A stretch of 64,000 nt of DNA from an uncultured Bacteroidota bacterium (GCA_913057235.1 CAJXNI010000011.1:1-64000); one strand, 5' to 3'; positions 16,822-25,625 are shown, counted from the first letter of the stretch. Made by a program: numbers and translations. The notes: a model not told the origin generated them from the sequence alone.

Positions 16822-18498
16822 ATGGAACAAGAAAACACACCTTTTCAAATGGGCCTTTGCATGGCCGGTGCGGTCTCAGCCGGAGCTTACACTGCGGGCG
16901 TTATGGATTTTCTCTGGGAGGCGCTCTCCAATTGGGAACAACAAAAGGGTCAACCCGATGTGCCTACCCATCAAGTCCAAATTCCTATCATGGGGGGCGC
17001 TTCGGCCGGTGGCATGACCACTTTAATAGCGGCCGCGGTGGCGCATAAAAAATTTGCCCCGGTGAGGTGGGAGGAGGTGCAGGCCAATCCCCTGGCGCAG
17101 CAACCGCAAAATCCGTTTTACCATGCTTGGGTAGATTTGGAGGGAGACGATATGTTTTCAAAAATGATGAGCCTAAGCGATCTCAAGGGTGAAGCTACGC
17201 CCAGCCTGCTCAACTCAGACTTTATTGACCGGATAGCGGCTAAAATGATTCAATCCGATGGGCAACCGGGAGTACTACCGTCTTTTGTGGCGCATGATCT
17301 GGAGTTTTTTAGCACGCTTACTAATCTGGAAGGTTTTGAGAAAAAGGTCAATTTTAGAACCGCCAATCACGCTTTTGATCCGCATTTGATCAGTTGGCAT
17401 AAAGACTACGGCTGTTTTCGTTTGAGTCAGAAAGGACCAAAGGATGCGCTGGCCCAGCGGCAGTCAGGTAATTACGATGGCTGGATACCCATAAATTTTG
17501 GTCAGGCCGATGCTGAAACCCTGCAAATAGTAAGGGAGGTGGCTATGGCCACAGGCGCCTTCCCCGGAGGCTTGAAAAGCCGGAAGGTAACCCGCAAGGC
17601 AGAGGATTTGAATGCCAATCCTTGGATAGAGGCTGATGATTTCCCTGCCGGCTTTTACGAGGGCTTTTACGTAGATGGCGGGGTAATTAACAATGAGCCT
17701 TTTGAGCGGGTAAAAGAGCGTTTGTATCTACGGACCGGCCAAACGGAAAAAGAGGCCAGTAACTTTAGTCAAAGTAAAGGCACGGTGGTGATGATTGATC
17801 CTTTTCCTAGCAAAGACAAAAAGTTTGAGGGAACTTTTGATGTGCTGCCTAATTTGAACCAAACGCTAGGAGCTATGCTGGGGCAATTGCGGGTAAAAAA
17901 TGAGGTGCTGGATGCTCATTACGACCATCAAACCATTTTCAGATATTTAATTGCCCCAACCCGAAAAACGGCTGCCGGAGAAAACCTGAAAGGGGAGCGG
18001 GCCATTGCCTGTGGTTTTATGGGGGGCTTTGGTGGTTTTTTAAGCAAGGCCTTTAGAGCGCATGATTTCTTTTTAGGCCGCGCCAATTGCGAGCGCTTTT
18101 TGCGTGAGTATTTTACGGTGCCGGTGCACGCTGAAACTCTGGAGCCGTTGAATCCCATTTTCAAAGCGGGGTATGCACAGGTGCAGCAAAAAGAACGGTA
18201 TTTAAGTGAAAGTGGGCATCTGTCCATTATTCCCGTTTTAACGCCTCAAAGAAAGGAAGGGGCAGACTTTAAAATGGATTGGCCCAAGCAAGCGCCAAAC
18301 TTTACTGAAACTTTTCAGCCCGCGGTTAAAGGTCGGGTGAACGCGCTTATAAAAAAACAAAGCGCCCAGCTCAGTTGGTGGAAGCGTTTAGCGGTAGCCG
18401 CAGGCCGATGGATAATTTTACGCAGGTTGGGCACTAACGCAGTTTTAAAAACCATTCAAAATTCAATGGAGGAATGGGGGCTACTGCCTAAGCATTAA
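16822..18498 (+). CDS. Patatin-like phospholipase family protein
   Basis: This 558-residue lipid acyl hydrolase uses a Ser-Asp dyad. The nucleophile elbow GASAGG is at residues 59-64 (Ser61) and the DGG motif with the catalytic Asp at about 285 (YVDGGVINNEPF). A glycine-rich oxyanion segment (GLCMAGAVSAGAYTAG) lies near the N-terminus. There is no signal peptide, so a cytosolic or membrane-associated role is likely. It is longer than small bacterial RssA-type patatins. The extra C-terminal half has no recognised domain. It converges on the RNase Z gene with an 11-base overlap. Confidence 0.87.
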   Translation: MEQENTPFQMGLCMAGAVSAGAYTAGVMDFLWEALSNWEQQKGQPDVPTHQVQIPIMGGASAGGMTTLIAAAVAHKKFAPVRWEEVQANPLAQQPQNPFYHAWVDLEGDDMFSKMMSLSDLKGEATPSLLNSDFIDRIAAKMIQSDGQPGVLPSFVAHDLEFFSTLTNLEGFEKKVNFRTANHAFDPHLISWHKDYGCFRLSQKGPKDALAQRQSGNYDGWIPINFGQADAETLQIVREVAMATGAFPGGLKSRKVTRKAEDLNANPWIEADDFPAGFYEGFYVDGGVINNEPFERVKERLYLRTGQTEKEASNFSQSKGTVVMIDPFPSKDKKFEGTFDVLPNLNQTLGAMLGQLRVKNEVLDAHYDHQTIFRYLIAPTRKTAAGENLKGERAIACGFMGGFGGFLSKAFRAHDFFLGRANCERFLREYFTVPVHAETLEPLNPIFKAGYAQVQQKERYLSESGHLSIIPVLTPQRKEGADFKMDWPKQAPNFTETFQPAVKGRVNALIKKQSAQLSWWKRLAVAAGRWIILRRLGTNAVLKTIQNSMEEWGLLPKH

Positions 18499-19435
18499 TT
18501 TCAAGCTCTTTGCTTTTTCGGTTTAACCGGAAGGTGTGGCCTTCTAAAGCAAGATAACTGTTTTTAAATACTGCTGCCGCCTCTTCTTGCAGCGGTGTTA
18601 AATCGTTAAAGCGTACTGAAAAGTGCCCCAGTAGTAAGTGCCGGGCTTTTACTAAATGAGCAATGCTGGCTGCCTGTTGAGCTGTGCTGTGCTGTGTTTG
18701 CTTAGCACGTTTTTTCAGCTCTTCCGTAAAGGTAGCCTCGTGATAGAGTAAATCTGGATTTTGAAAATACTGGTCCAGATCTTTAACCGGTGCGGTATCG
18801 GTACAAAAGGCGTAGCTTAAAGGGTCTGGGGCGGCAGTGGTAAGTTCTTCATTGGCGATTTCTTCACCGTTTTCATTTTCCCAATTCGCTCCTTTTTTGA
18901 TGCTGCGTATTTCAGCTACTGGTATATTGTATTCTTCAAGTTTGTCTTTGCGCATGTTTCTAGGGCGGGGCTTTTCTTCAAATAAAAACCCGCAGCACGG
19001 CATGCTGTGCTTTAAGGGGAATGAATAAACTTTTAGAGCCTCGTCTTCAAAAATCCGTTTTTTAGAGTTTGGGCTGGTGTGATGAAAAATTAGCGGAAAG
19101 CGTAGGCGGGCCCCGCTTAGGTCTAACATGGCCTTTACGGCCTGTTCCAGATCTTCGGGACCGTAAAGATGCATTTCTTTTTCGCGGTCCAGGAGGTGCA
19201 GGCTGGTAAGCAAGGGTACCAAGCCGTAGAAGTGATCACCGTGCAGGTGACTGATAAAAATATGGTTGATACGGCCAAAGCCAATGTTATGCTGGCGCAA
19301 TTTAACCTGGGTGCCTTCTCCGCAATCTATTAAAAAGTGACGGCCACTTAGCGTGAGAAACTGGGCCGTAGGGCTCCGGTTACCTACGGGTATAGCTGAA
19401 CTGGAGCCTAAAATGGTGAGTTCCAAATCTTGCAT
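18488..19435 (-). CDS. rnz: Ribonuclease Z
   Basis: The metallo-beta-lactamase-fold endonuclease trims the 3' trailer of tRNA precursors. The zinc-binding motif HLHGDH is near residues 62-67, the N-terminal strand reads LTILGSSSAIP, the second-metal region includes KHSMPCCGF near 142-150, FCTDTA lies near 212, HEATF near 230 and LGHFSVR near 268. The 315-residue length is usual for the short form. The ATG at 19435 was chosen because the family begins at ELTILG. The frame is open to 19471. It follows pyrB by about 60 bases and is probably cotranscribed. Confidence 0.92.
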   Translation of the reverse strand: MQDLELTILGSSSAIPVGNRSPTAQFLTLSGRHFLIDCGEGTQVKLRQHNIGFGRINHIFISHLHGDHFYGLVPLLTSLHLLDREKEMHLYGPEDLEQAVKAMLDLSGARLRFPLIFHHTSPNSKKRIFEDEALKVYSFPLKHSMPCCGFLFEEKPRPRNMRKDKLEEYNIPVAEIRSIKKGANWENENGEEIANEELTTAAPDPLSYAFCTDTAPVKDLDQYFQNPDLLYHEATFTEELKKRAKQTQHSTAQQAASIAHLVKARHLLLGHFSVRFNDLTPLQEEAAAVFKNSYLALEGHTFRLNRKSKELEINA

Positions 19436-19495
19436 AAGGTATTCCTGCTTTTCAGAAGAGTTAGTGGTCAATTAGCACTCAGCCGTTAATAATGT

Positions 19496-20440
19496 TTAGC
19501 CCTGTCCAAATTCTACTTCTTTTTTGGCGGCTAAGAGGTATAATACCGCCATGCGTATGGCAACTCCGTTTTCAACCTGATTCAGAATAATAGATTGATC
19601 GCCATCGGCTACAGCCGAAGAAATTTCTACCCCACGATTAATGGGCCCGGGGTGCATAATTACAATCTCTTTACTGAGACTCTCCAGTGTTTTTTGGTTA
19701 ATGCCAAACTGCCGTGCGTATTCACGGATAGAGGGAAAGTATTTCAAATCTTGCCGCTCATGTTGTACCCGCAGCATATTGGCCACATCACACCACTCCA
19801 GTGTTTCCTGTAAATTGTAGCTTACAGAAATCCCCAGGGTTTCAATCGGTTTAGGCATTAGGGTAGCCGGGCCACACACCCGTACTTCAGCGCCTAGCTT
19901 TTGCAGGCAGAGAATGTTGCTGAGGGCCACACGTGAGTGTAAAATATCGCCCACAATGGCAATTTTTTTTCCTTGTAAGGAGCCCAGCTTTTCGCGGATG
20001 GAGTAGGCGTCTAACAAAGCTTGGGTGGGATGTTCATGCGCGCCATCACCGGCATTCACAATAATGCTGTTTACGTTTTGCGATAAAAAGTAGGCCGCAC
20101 CGGGTTGGGGATGCCGCATCACCACCATGTCTACTTTCATGCTGAGGATGTTGTTGACCGTGTCAATAAGTGTTTCGCCTTTAGAAACCGAAGAAGAGGA
20201 GGCTGAAAAGTTAATCACATCGGCTGAGAGCCTTTTTTCAGCCAACTCAAAAGAGAGTTTGGTACGCGTGCTATTCTCAAAAAAGAGATTGGCAATGGTG
20301 ATATCACGCAGGCTGGGTACTTTTTTTATAGGGCGGTTAATCACTTCTTTAAACTGATCGGCAGTAGAAAAAATAAGCTCAATATCAGTTTCTTGCAGGT
20401 ATTTGATACCCAATAAATGATTTACACTAAGTTCACTCAT
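19496..20440 (-). CDS. pyrB: Aspartate carbamoyltransferase catalytic chain
   Basis: This enzyme condenses carbamoyl phosphate and aspartate in pyrimidine synthesis. The carbamoyl phosphate loop FFENSTRTKLSFE is near residues 53-65, the 80s loop SVSKGET near 83-89, HPTQALLDA near 137-145, the Arg in VQHERQ near 224 and HPGPINRGVEI near 262-272. The length of 314 is normal for the unregulated type. No pyrI gene is adjacent. It overlaps pyrR by 8 bases, a common gene pair in this phylum. Confidence 0.95.
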   Translation of the reverse strand: MSELSVNHLLGIKYLQETDIELIFSTADQFKEVINRPIKKVPSLRDITIANLFFENSTRTKLSFELAEKRLSADVINFSASSSSVSKGETLIDTVNNILSMKVDMVVMRHPQPGAAYFLSQNVNSIIVNAGDGAHEHPTQALLDAYSIREKLGSLQGKKIAIVGDILHSRVALSNILCLQKLGAEVRVCGPATLMPKPIETLGISVSYNLQETLEWCDVANMLRVQHERQDLKYFPSIREYARQFGINQKTLESLSKEIVIMHPGPINRGVEISSAVADGDQSIILNQVENGVAIRMAVLYLLAAKKEVEFGQG

Positions 20441-20978
20441 GTGATGATTTTAAAAGATAGACGGCATCTTCATCATGTTCAGCGTTTTTCCATTCTACCG
20501 AAACGCGATCACCAGCCAGGCTGTCAACCTGCTTACCGGTGTAATCAGGTTGTATGGGTAATTCCCGGCTGAATCTGCGGTCAATCAGCACCAGTAATTC
20601 AATTTCAGAGGGTCGGCCAAAGCTTTGAATGGCGTCCATGGCAGAACGCACGGTACGGCCTGTGTACAAAACATCATCAATAAAGACCACTTTTTTACCT
20701 TCCAGCAGCACGTTTATGCGCGTTTTACTGGGTTGCAGGGGGCTGGTGCGCCTCCTAAAATCATCTCTGAAAAAGGTAATGTCCAGGGTGCCCTGCGCTA
20801 CCTCTTCATGACCTTTTTTTTCTAATAATTTTAGCAGGTTTTCCATTAAAAAATGTCCTCTTGGCTGCAAGCCGATCAGTACGGTGCTGGAAAAATCTCC
20901 GTGATTTTCTATAAGCTGGCAAGCCAGTCTGTTGAGCAGTATTTGCACCTGTTTGGCGTTGAGCAATTGCTTTTTCAT
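20433..20978 (-). CDS. pyrR: PyrR: pyrimidine operon regulator / uracil phosphoribosyltransferase
   Basis: The 181-residue type I phosphoribosyltransferase fold has the PRPP-binding motif VVFIDDVLYTGRTVRSA near 97-113. In Firmicutes PyrR binds UMP and attenuator RNA. In Bacteroidota the RNA-binding role is less certain and it may act mainly as an enzyme. No PyrR-type attenuator hairpin is evident in the 58-base leader. TACCTTTA on the minus strand near 21011 is close to the promoter consensus. It is the first gene of the pyrR-pyrB-rnz run. Confidence 0.93.
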   Translation of the reverse strand: MKKQLLNAKQVQILLNRLACQLIENHGDFSSTVLIGLQPRGHFLMENLLKLLEKKGHEEVAQGTLDITFFRDDFRRRTSPLQPSKTRINVLLEGKKVVFIDDVLYTGRTVRSAMDAIQSFGRPSEIELLVLIDRRFSRELPIQPDYTGKQVDSLAGDRVSVEWKNAEHDEDAVYLLKSSHE

Positions 20979-21036
20979 TGAGGCCGTGGGGTTATTAAAG
21001 CGCGGATAAAGGTACGGATAAGCTCAGCATTTTAAA

Positions 21037-22380
21037 TTATTGCAGTTCTTCTTTCCAGTTAATACCGTTAAAGTTACCCGAGCTCATCAGCAACAGCACG
21101 CTCTGATCATTTTGATGCTGTTTTACAAAATTCTTCACCTCCTCGGGGCTGTTGGCCACTTTAAGATTTTCATCGGCAAAAGCCTCCTGAATAAAAGCTT
21201 TACTTAAGGGAGGTAGTTTTTTGTGCTCCAATACTTTGGGGTTAAAGTACACCAAAGTTTCATCGGCTGCAGCCAGGGCCCCACGGTATTGTACCAAAAA
21301 TTCTTTGGTAAGGCTGCTAAAGGTGTGCAACTCAAAACAAGCGATTACTTGGTGTTGAGGGTAGGTTTCTTTGGTGGCACTGGTGGTGGCTTGTACCTTA
21401 GAGGGGGCATGCGCGTAATCGCGGTAGGCCAACCCCCGTGTTGTCTTTAGGGGCTCCAAACGACTGCTGGCTCCTTCAAAAGAGGGTATAGCTTCGTAAA
21501 ACTCCTCATTGGTAAGCCCCATTTGCTGGCAAATCCAGCGGGCGCCCTCCAGATTATTCATATTGTGCTTACCAAAAATTTGCAGGGGAATTTCCCCTTC
21601 TTCGGTTTCCAGAAAAACTTGCTCTTGCTCTACCCGGTAGGATGGTAGGGAATAGGGGAATTTTTTAATGGTATTTTCCGTGCCTTCTACCACTTTCACC
21701 ACTGCTGGATCAGTTTCGTTATACACCACCGCCCCTCCGGCTACCTTGGTATCTAATAGGTTTTCAAATTGACGCACATACTCTTCATAGCTGGGAAATA
21801 CGTTTACATGGTCCCAGGCAATACCGCTAATGAGGGTAATATTGGGTTGGTAATGCATAAACTTTGGCCTGCGATCAATCGGTGAGGAGAGGTATTCATC
21901 ACCTTCCAGCAAAATAAACTCATTGTGAGGGCTAAACTTTACCATGGTGTCAAAGCCCTTTAATTGGGCGCCAACCATAAAGTCTACCTCATGATTATGG
22001 TAATGCAGCACATGCAAAATCATAGCCGTAATGGTGGTTTTGCCATGGCTGCCAGCTATAACCACCCTTGTTTTGTCTTTGCTTTGCTCGTAGATAAATT
22101 CAGGGTAAGAAACCACCCTTAGCCCTAATTCCTGGGCTTTGGCAAGTTCGGGGTTATCAGGCCGGGCGTGCATGCCCAAAATGACAAAATCCAGGTCTGT
22201 GGTAATCTTTTTGGCACGCCAGCCAATTTCTTTAGGCAGTAAACCTTTTGCCTCTAATCTGGAGCGGCTGGGTTCAAAAATTTCATCATCACTACCGGTT
22301 ACCTGGTGCCCCATTTCAGCCAGTGCCAGTGCCAAGTTGTGCATGGCGCTGCCGCCTATGGCAATAAGGTGTATGCGCAT
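21037..22380 (-). CDS. mpl: Mpl: UDP-MurNAc:L-Ala-gamma-D-Glu-mDAP ligase (murein tripeptide recycling)
   Basis: This Mur-ligase family enzyme joins recycled tripeptide to UDP-MurNAc. The N-terminal Rossmann motif IHLIAIGGSAMHNLA, the P-loop GSHGKTT near 109-115, the EGDEY motif near 169-173 (in place of the MurC pattern), HNMNNLEGA near 280 and YAHAPSKV near 329 together favour Mpl over MurC. The 447-residue length fits. I use the ATG at 22380 because family members begin MxIHxIAIGG. This start directly abuts a terminator-like hairpin, which is odd (see findings). Confidence 0.9.
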   Translation of the reverse strand: MRIHLIAIGGSAMHNLALALAEMGHQVTGSDDEIFEPSRSRLEAKGLLPKEIGWRAKKITTDLDFVILGMHARPDNPELAKAQELGLRVVSYPEFIYEQSKDKTRVVIAGSHGKTTITAMILHVLHYHNHEVDFMVGAQLKGFDTMVKFSPHNEFILLEGDEYLSSPIDRRPKFMHYQPNITLISGIAWDHVNVFPSYEEYVRQFENLLDTKVAGGAVVYNETDPAVVKVVEGTENTIKKFPYSLPSYRVEQEQVFLETEEGEIPLQIFGKHNMNNLEGARWICQQMGLTNEEFYEAIPSFEGASSRLEPLKTTRGLAYRDYAHAPSKVQATTSATKETYPQHQVIACFELHTFSSLTKEFLVQYRGALAAADETLVYFNPKVLEHKKLPPLSKAFIQEAFADENLKVANSPEEVKNFVKQHQNDQSVLLLMSSGNFNGINWKEELQ

Positions 22381-22386
22381 AAAAAA

Positions 22387-22411
22387 AGCTTTAGCCGACA
22401 AAGCTAAAGCT
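22387..22411 (-). terminator. Hairpin with T run between lipoprotein gene and mpl
   Basis: On the minus strand AGCTTTAGC pairs with GCTAAAGCT (9 bp, 7-base loop) and is followed by seven T that end right at the mpl start codon. It should end transcription of the two MbnP-like lipoprotein genes, yet it occupies the whole leader of mpl. It could also serve as a partial attenuator for mpl. Confidence 0.7.
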
Positions 22412-22438
22412 CTTTTTAAATTTTATAGAATAATTCTG

Positions 22439-23221
22439 CTACTCTAGTTCTAGTTTGACGGCAGCCTGCAAATTATTCATGAATTTTATGGCGGTGGCAA
22501 TATCTACCGGCTCGCTGTGGGTTTGGGGTTCATTAACCATATCTATGGCGGGCGCATTGGTGAACAGCTGATCTATATCTACCACAATTTTAAGATTGGG
22601 GCTATTGCTATTATCCAATTGTTGATTGAAACCCTGGGGCAGTGGAAGTGTCACTTCCTTATAGAGCGGGTCTGTGCCCGGATGGTACGCGTGTAGCACA
22701 TCGCTTTGGGTATTACCCAGGCTATCGGCTACATTGCTACGACCTTCCACAATAGCGAAACGATATTTGAGCATACTCCAGTACATCTGATTAAAAGTGC
22801 TGAGGGGATGTTCCAAAGGAAAAGAAGTAGGGTCACTGTCGTTTTGAACAGAATCTAAACCTAAGCCAAATTCAATGCTTTGGTAATTTTCTTCACTTGA
22901 AATTTCAGAAATACGAATGCGGCCCGTATTGGCATCGCCTACATCGGCCAGAAAAACGTCACTAAGCTTGGTCTTTGAGCCGTTGACTTTTACCAAGTTG
23001 ATGTTGGAGAGGTATAATTTAAATTTTCGGAGCACAAAGTCACGACCGTTGCTTAACCTTAAGGTATCATTAATAGAGGCTGGCTGTCCTTGGTTTTCAA
23101 GCACCGTTGCTAAATCCAGAGCGCTTGTATTACCTTGAGATTCTGAATCTTTGCGACAACCCGAAAGAACCAATCCCGCAGCTAGAACGAGGAAGGTAAT
23201 TTTTTTGAATGGAGTAGGCAT
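22439..23221 (-). CDS. MbnP-like lipoprotein (second of a pair)
   Basis: The lipoprotein of about 260 residues has the lipobox LVLSGC near residue 21. The pattern LRKFKLYLSNINLV near 65-78, IEFGLGLDSV near 117-126 and MYWSMLKYRFAIVEG near 146-160 resembles the MbnP family, periplasmic partners in copper or copper-chelator handling. The His-rich metal motifs typical of the family are sparse here (LHAYHPGTD near 176). The start was set at 23221 so that the signal begins with KKITFLVLAAG. It sits 10 bases after the related gene upstream, and the copper role is inferred only. Confidence 0.7.
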   Translation of the reverse strand: MPTPFKKITFLVLAAGLVLSGCRKDSESQGNTSALDLATVLENQGQPASINDTLRLSNGRDFVLRKFKLYLSNINLVKVNGSKTKLSDVFLADVGDANTGRIRISEISSEENYQSIEFGLGLDSVQNDSDPTSFPLEHPLSTFNQMYWSMLKYRFAIVEGRSNVADSLGNTQSDVLHAYHPGTDPLYKEVTLPLPQGFNQQLDNSNSPNLKIVVDIDQLFTNAPAIDMVNEPQTHSEPVDIATAIKFMNNLQAAVKLELE

Positions 23222-23231
23222 AAAAAGAGTT

Positions 23232-23984
23232 TTAAAAGAGTCCAAATTTTAGACTGTCACTGAACCGCTTCGCCATTTCAAAATCTTGAAAATCGCTCGG
23301 GTCTGTCAAAATAGTTTGATTCAGAAACAAGTCTATTGAGTTTAGAGCGGGTTTAACATCGCATAATAAAACCAAACGAACATCCTTGGTATCATCTACA
23401 CTAAATGCCATGGTACCCGTAGTAATGGTGTCTGTTAAAAGTGTGGTACCTATTTGGTAGGCAATAGGAATTGATGGTATAGAATCATCCGTATTGGGTT
23501 CCAAAAGTCGCCCGAATATTTCAAAATGATTGTAAGCCGTATCACCAACGCGTTTAAATTTTTCAATTTTCTCGGTAATCTCAGCATCGGCAAAAGCCTC
23601 ATAATAGGCGGCTGTATCCAGGCCATTAATAATCATAAAGCGGCCATTATAGCCACCGCCCGGTAAAAAAGCTATTTGCTGGTTTTCAGGCTGATTGGTA
23701 GAAAAGGAGAAAAAGTTACTTTCTTCTTCAAGGGTATCACGCTCTACATTAACAAAGTAGAGGTCACTGATGAGCAGGCGTATACTATCAATTATGAATT
23801 GATTCCCTAAGATATTGGTGTATAAAGAATCTCTTTCAACCGCAGAGTCACCGTAAAAAGGCACAAAGGAAACATCAATATTATTGGGAGTAGGCGCGGG
23901 GTTTCTATTCACCAAGCTTTCCTCCTCACAGGCTACTAAAACACCTACAAGCAATAAAACAAAAAGAATTCCTTTTTTCATCAT
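23232..23984 (-). CDS. Lipoprotein, probable divergent MbnP-like paralogue
   Basis: This is a 250-residue lipoprotein with lipobox VGVLVAC near 12-18. The segment VSFVPFYGDSAVERDS, followed by NILGNQFIIDSIRLLISDLYFV near 57-78, has the same spacing as the start of the downstream MbnP-like protein, so I infer a paralogue pair. No metal ligands stand out. The ATG at 23984 follows a perfect TAnnTTTG element by 14 bases, and the frame upstream to 24035 is not needed. It is the first gene of a two-gene transcript ending at the hairpin before mpl. Confidence 0.6.
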   Translation of the reverse strand: MMKKGILFVLLLVGVLVACEEESLVNRNPAPTPNNIDVSFVPFYGDSAVERDSLYTNILGNQFIIDSIRLLISDLYFVNVERDTLEEESNFFSFSTNQPENQQIAFLPGGGYNGRFMIINGLDTAAYYEAFADAEITEKIEKFKRVGDTAYNHFEIFGRLLEPNTDDSIPSIPIAYQIGTTLLTDTITTGTMAFSVDDTKDVRLVLLCDVKPALNSIDLFLNQTILTDPSDFQDFEMAKRFSDSLKFGLF

Positions 23985-23998
23985 CGTTAATTTGCTAA

Positions 23999-24006
23999 CA
24001 AAGTTA
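23999..24006 (-). promoter_or_regulatory. Bacteroidota -7 element for the lipoprotein pair
   Basis: The minus strand reads TAACTTTG, an exact fit to TAnnTTTG, 14 bases before the ATG at 23984. It lies within the longer upstream frame, which supports the shorter start. Confidence 0.6.
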
Positions 24007-24056
24007 GTTTTTGCGGTGAAACCACCTACTATCATTTAAACAACGCTAAGGAAACA

Positions 24057-24833
24057 CTACAGGTTGGCCTTTTCCACTTTTTCCTGAATCTTTTTCATGG
24101 TATTAAAGTCTTCGGTTTGCTCAATGGAGTTCATGATTTGCTTTAAAATAGCTTCAGAAGAATTGTTGTAGTCAATATCTAAAGGCTCTTTAAACCGAAT
24201 GCTTAGGTCTACGTCTTTCTTCTTAAGTAAGAGTCCTTTTTTGTCAAAGGCTCTGCGAAAGCCATCAATCACCACGGGAATCACTACGGGTTTTGTGTCT
24301 TTAATGATGTGGGCTGTACCTCTGCGGCCTGGTACAAATGGAGCAGTGGTGCCTTGCGGAAAGGTTATCACCCAACCTGACTTAAGGGCCTTGTAGATTT
24401 TATCAATATCGCGAGGGTCTACACCCCGGTCTACTTTTTTACCAGCCGCGCGCCAGGTGCGCTTGATAGAAACGGAGCCCACGTAAGCAAAAAGCTTAGG
24501 TAAAATCCCAGATTTCATGGTTTCCATAGCGGCTATGAAGTAAATATTCACCTTAGGATTTACTACAAAGAATGGAAAGTTGATGCGATCATAAATCCCC
24601 CATTTAGCGCAACAGAAAACCTGATACATGCCAGTAACATCGGCAAAGTAGGTTTGGTGATTACTTACAAACAACACATTACGATTTTCAAGGCCCTTGA
24701 GCACTTTAGAACCGCTAACTTTGGTTTTATTGGCAATGTTAAAACGATAATAAGCCACTAAGCCAAAAGCGAAAATGAGGATTCGCTTTATGAATAAGGA
24801 GTTACCAAAAGCATCAAAAAATTTTACTCGCAT
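24057..24833 (-). CDS. PlsC-type 1-acylglycerol-3-phosphate acyltransferase family protein
   Basis: This is a membrane-associated acyltransferase of about 258 residues, probably acting on lysophosphatidic acid or a related acceptor. The catalytic block NHQTYFAD near 57-64 follows a hydrophobic N-terminal segment (RILIFAFGLVAYYRF). The second block reads FPQGTTAP near 157 instead of the usual FPEGTRS, so acceptor binding may differ. PVVIPVVIDGFRRAF near 183-197 is the third block. The start at 24833 leaves a short leader after the -7 element; 24842 is the alternative. Confidence 0.82.
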   Translation of the reverse strand: MRVKFFDAFGNSLFIKRILIFAFGLVAYYRFNIANKTKVSGSKVLKGLENRNVLFVSNHQTYFADVTGMYQVFCCAKWGIYDRINFPFFVVNPKVNIYFIAAMETMKSGILPKLFAYVGSVSIKRTWRAAGKKVDRGVDPRDIDKIYKALKSGWVITFPQGTTAPFVPGRRGTAHIIKDTKPVVIPVVIDGFRRAFDKKGLLLKKKDVDLSIRFKEPLDIDYNNSSEAILKQIMNSIEQTEDFNTMKKIQEKVEKANL

Positions 24834-24852
24834 ACCTTTCAAGTGCCGGGCG

Positions 24853-24860
24853 CAAATATA
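24853..24860 (-). promoter_or_regulatory. Bacteroidota -7 element for the plsC-like gene
   Basis: The minus strand reads TATATTTG, an exact match to TAnnTTTG. It is 10 bases before the first possible ATG (24842) and 19 before the preferred one (24833). Confidence 0.6.
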
Positions 24861-24882
24861 GGTAAACCGCTAATCCTGCATC

Positions 24883-25527
24883 TTAGTCACGCAAAACCAC
24901 CAGCAACTCATTCAGCATCATGGCGGTGGCTCCCCAAATAGTAAGCTCTTGCCAAACAAATGCAGGCACTTGCAGCAGCGCTCCACGGTTAACGCTCACT
25001 TTGGTTTGTTGTAAAGTGTTTGGGTGCATTAATTCACGCAAGGGCAATCTGTAAATGACTTCTACCTCAGAGGCCTGAGCTTTTAATTGCAGTGGTTGAT
25101 GGGCCAAAGCCACAAAAGGTTTCACGTAAAAATTACTGGGCGGTATGTAAATAGGACTTAAAGCTCCGGCCAACTCAAGGTGATCCCGGGTTACCCCAAT
25201 TTCTTCCTGTGTTTCGCGCCAAGCGGCATCTAAAAAACTGCCGTCTATTGCTTCTAACTTACCGCCAGGAAAGGAGATTTGGCTGCTATGTACACCGGGA
25301 TAACTTTTACGCAAGGTGAATAAAACTTTGGGGCAGTTTTTACCGTTCTCTATTATAACTAAAACAGCGGCCTTACGGGCATCAGCAATTAAGGGCTCGT
25401 AGGCCGATGTGCCTTTACGCTTTAGCGGAGCAAGTTCGGCATGAGCTTGCTCACCTGGTAATTGCTGAGACAGTAAAATAGGGAGTTTAGCAACTACCTG
25501 ATCAAAAGTAATAGAGTTATGAAGCAT
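24883..25527 (-). CDS. Nudix hydrolase, CoA pyrophosphatase type
   Basis: The 214-residue protein probably cleaves coenzyme A or acyl-CoA to 4'-phosphopantetheine species and 3',5'-ADP. The Nudix box runs from GGKLEAIDGS to AAWRETQEEIGV near 89-112, with the CoA-type upstream pattern VLFTLRKSYPGVHSSQISFPGG just before it. Both are typical of the NudL/CoAse group. It is divergent from oxyR across a 98-base region that contains an OxyR-like box, so it might share that control. Confidence 0.85.
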   Translation of the reverse strand: MLHNSITFDQVVAKLPILLSQQLPGEQAHAELAPLKRKGTSAYEPLIADARKAAVLVIIENGKNCPKVLFTLRKSYPGVHSSQISFPGGKLEAIDGSFLDAAWRETQEEIGVTRDHLELAGALSPIYIPPSNFYVKPFVALAHQPLQLKAQASEVEVIYRLPLRELMHPNTLQQTKVSVNRGALLQVPAFVWQELTIWGATAMMLNELLVVLRD

Positions 25528-25579
25528 AAAAATGAAAAGTGAGCTTTTGAACCTTTTTCAATAATGTGATTTATGTATA

Positions 25580-25594
25580 ATAGTTTTATACTAT
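25580..25594. promoter_or_regulatory. OxyR-like box between the Nudix gene and oxyR
   Basis: ATAG-N7-CTAT at 25580-25594 is contained in the perfect inverted repeat AATAGT-N5-ACTATT. It matches the half-site pattern of E. coli OxyR targets except for one inner base. It lies about 32 bases before the oxyR ATG, as expected for autoregulation by a LysR-type protein. Confidence 0.55.
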
Positions 25595-25625
25595 TGCTTT
25601 TTAATACCAATTAGATGCTTCAATT

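Noticed and set aside
21001-21036. PyrR-type RNA attenuator before pyrR
   Set aside because: The leader is only 58 bases and shows no antiterminator/terminator pair.
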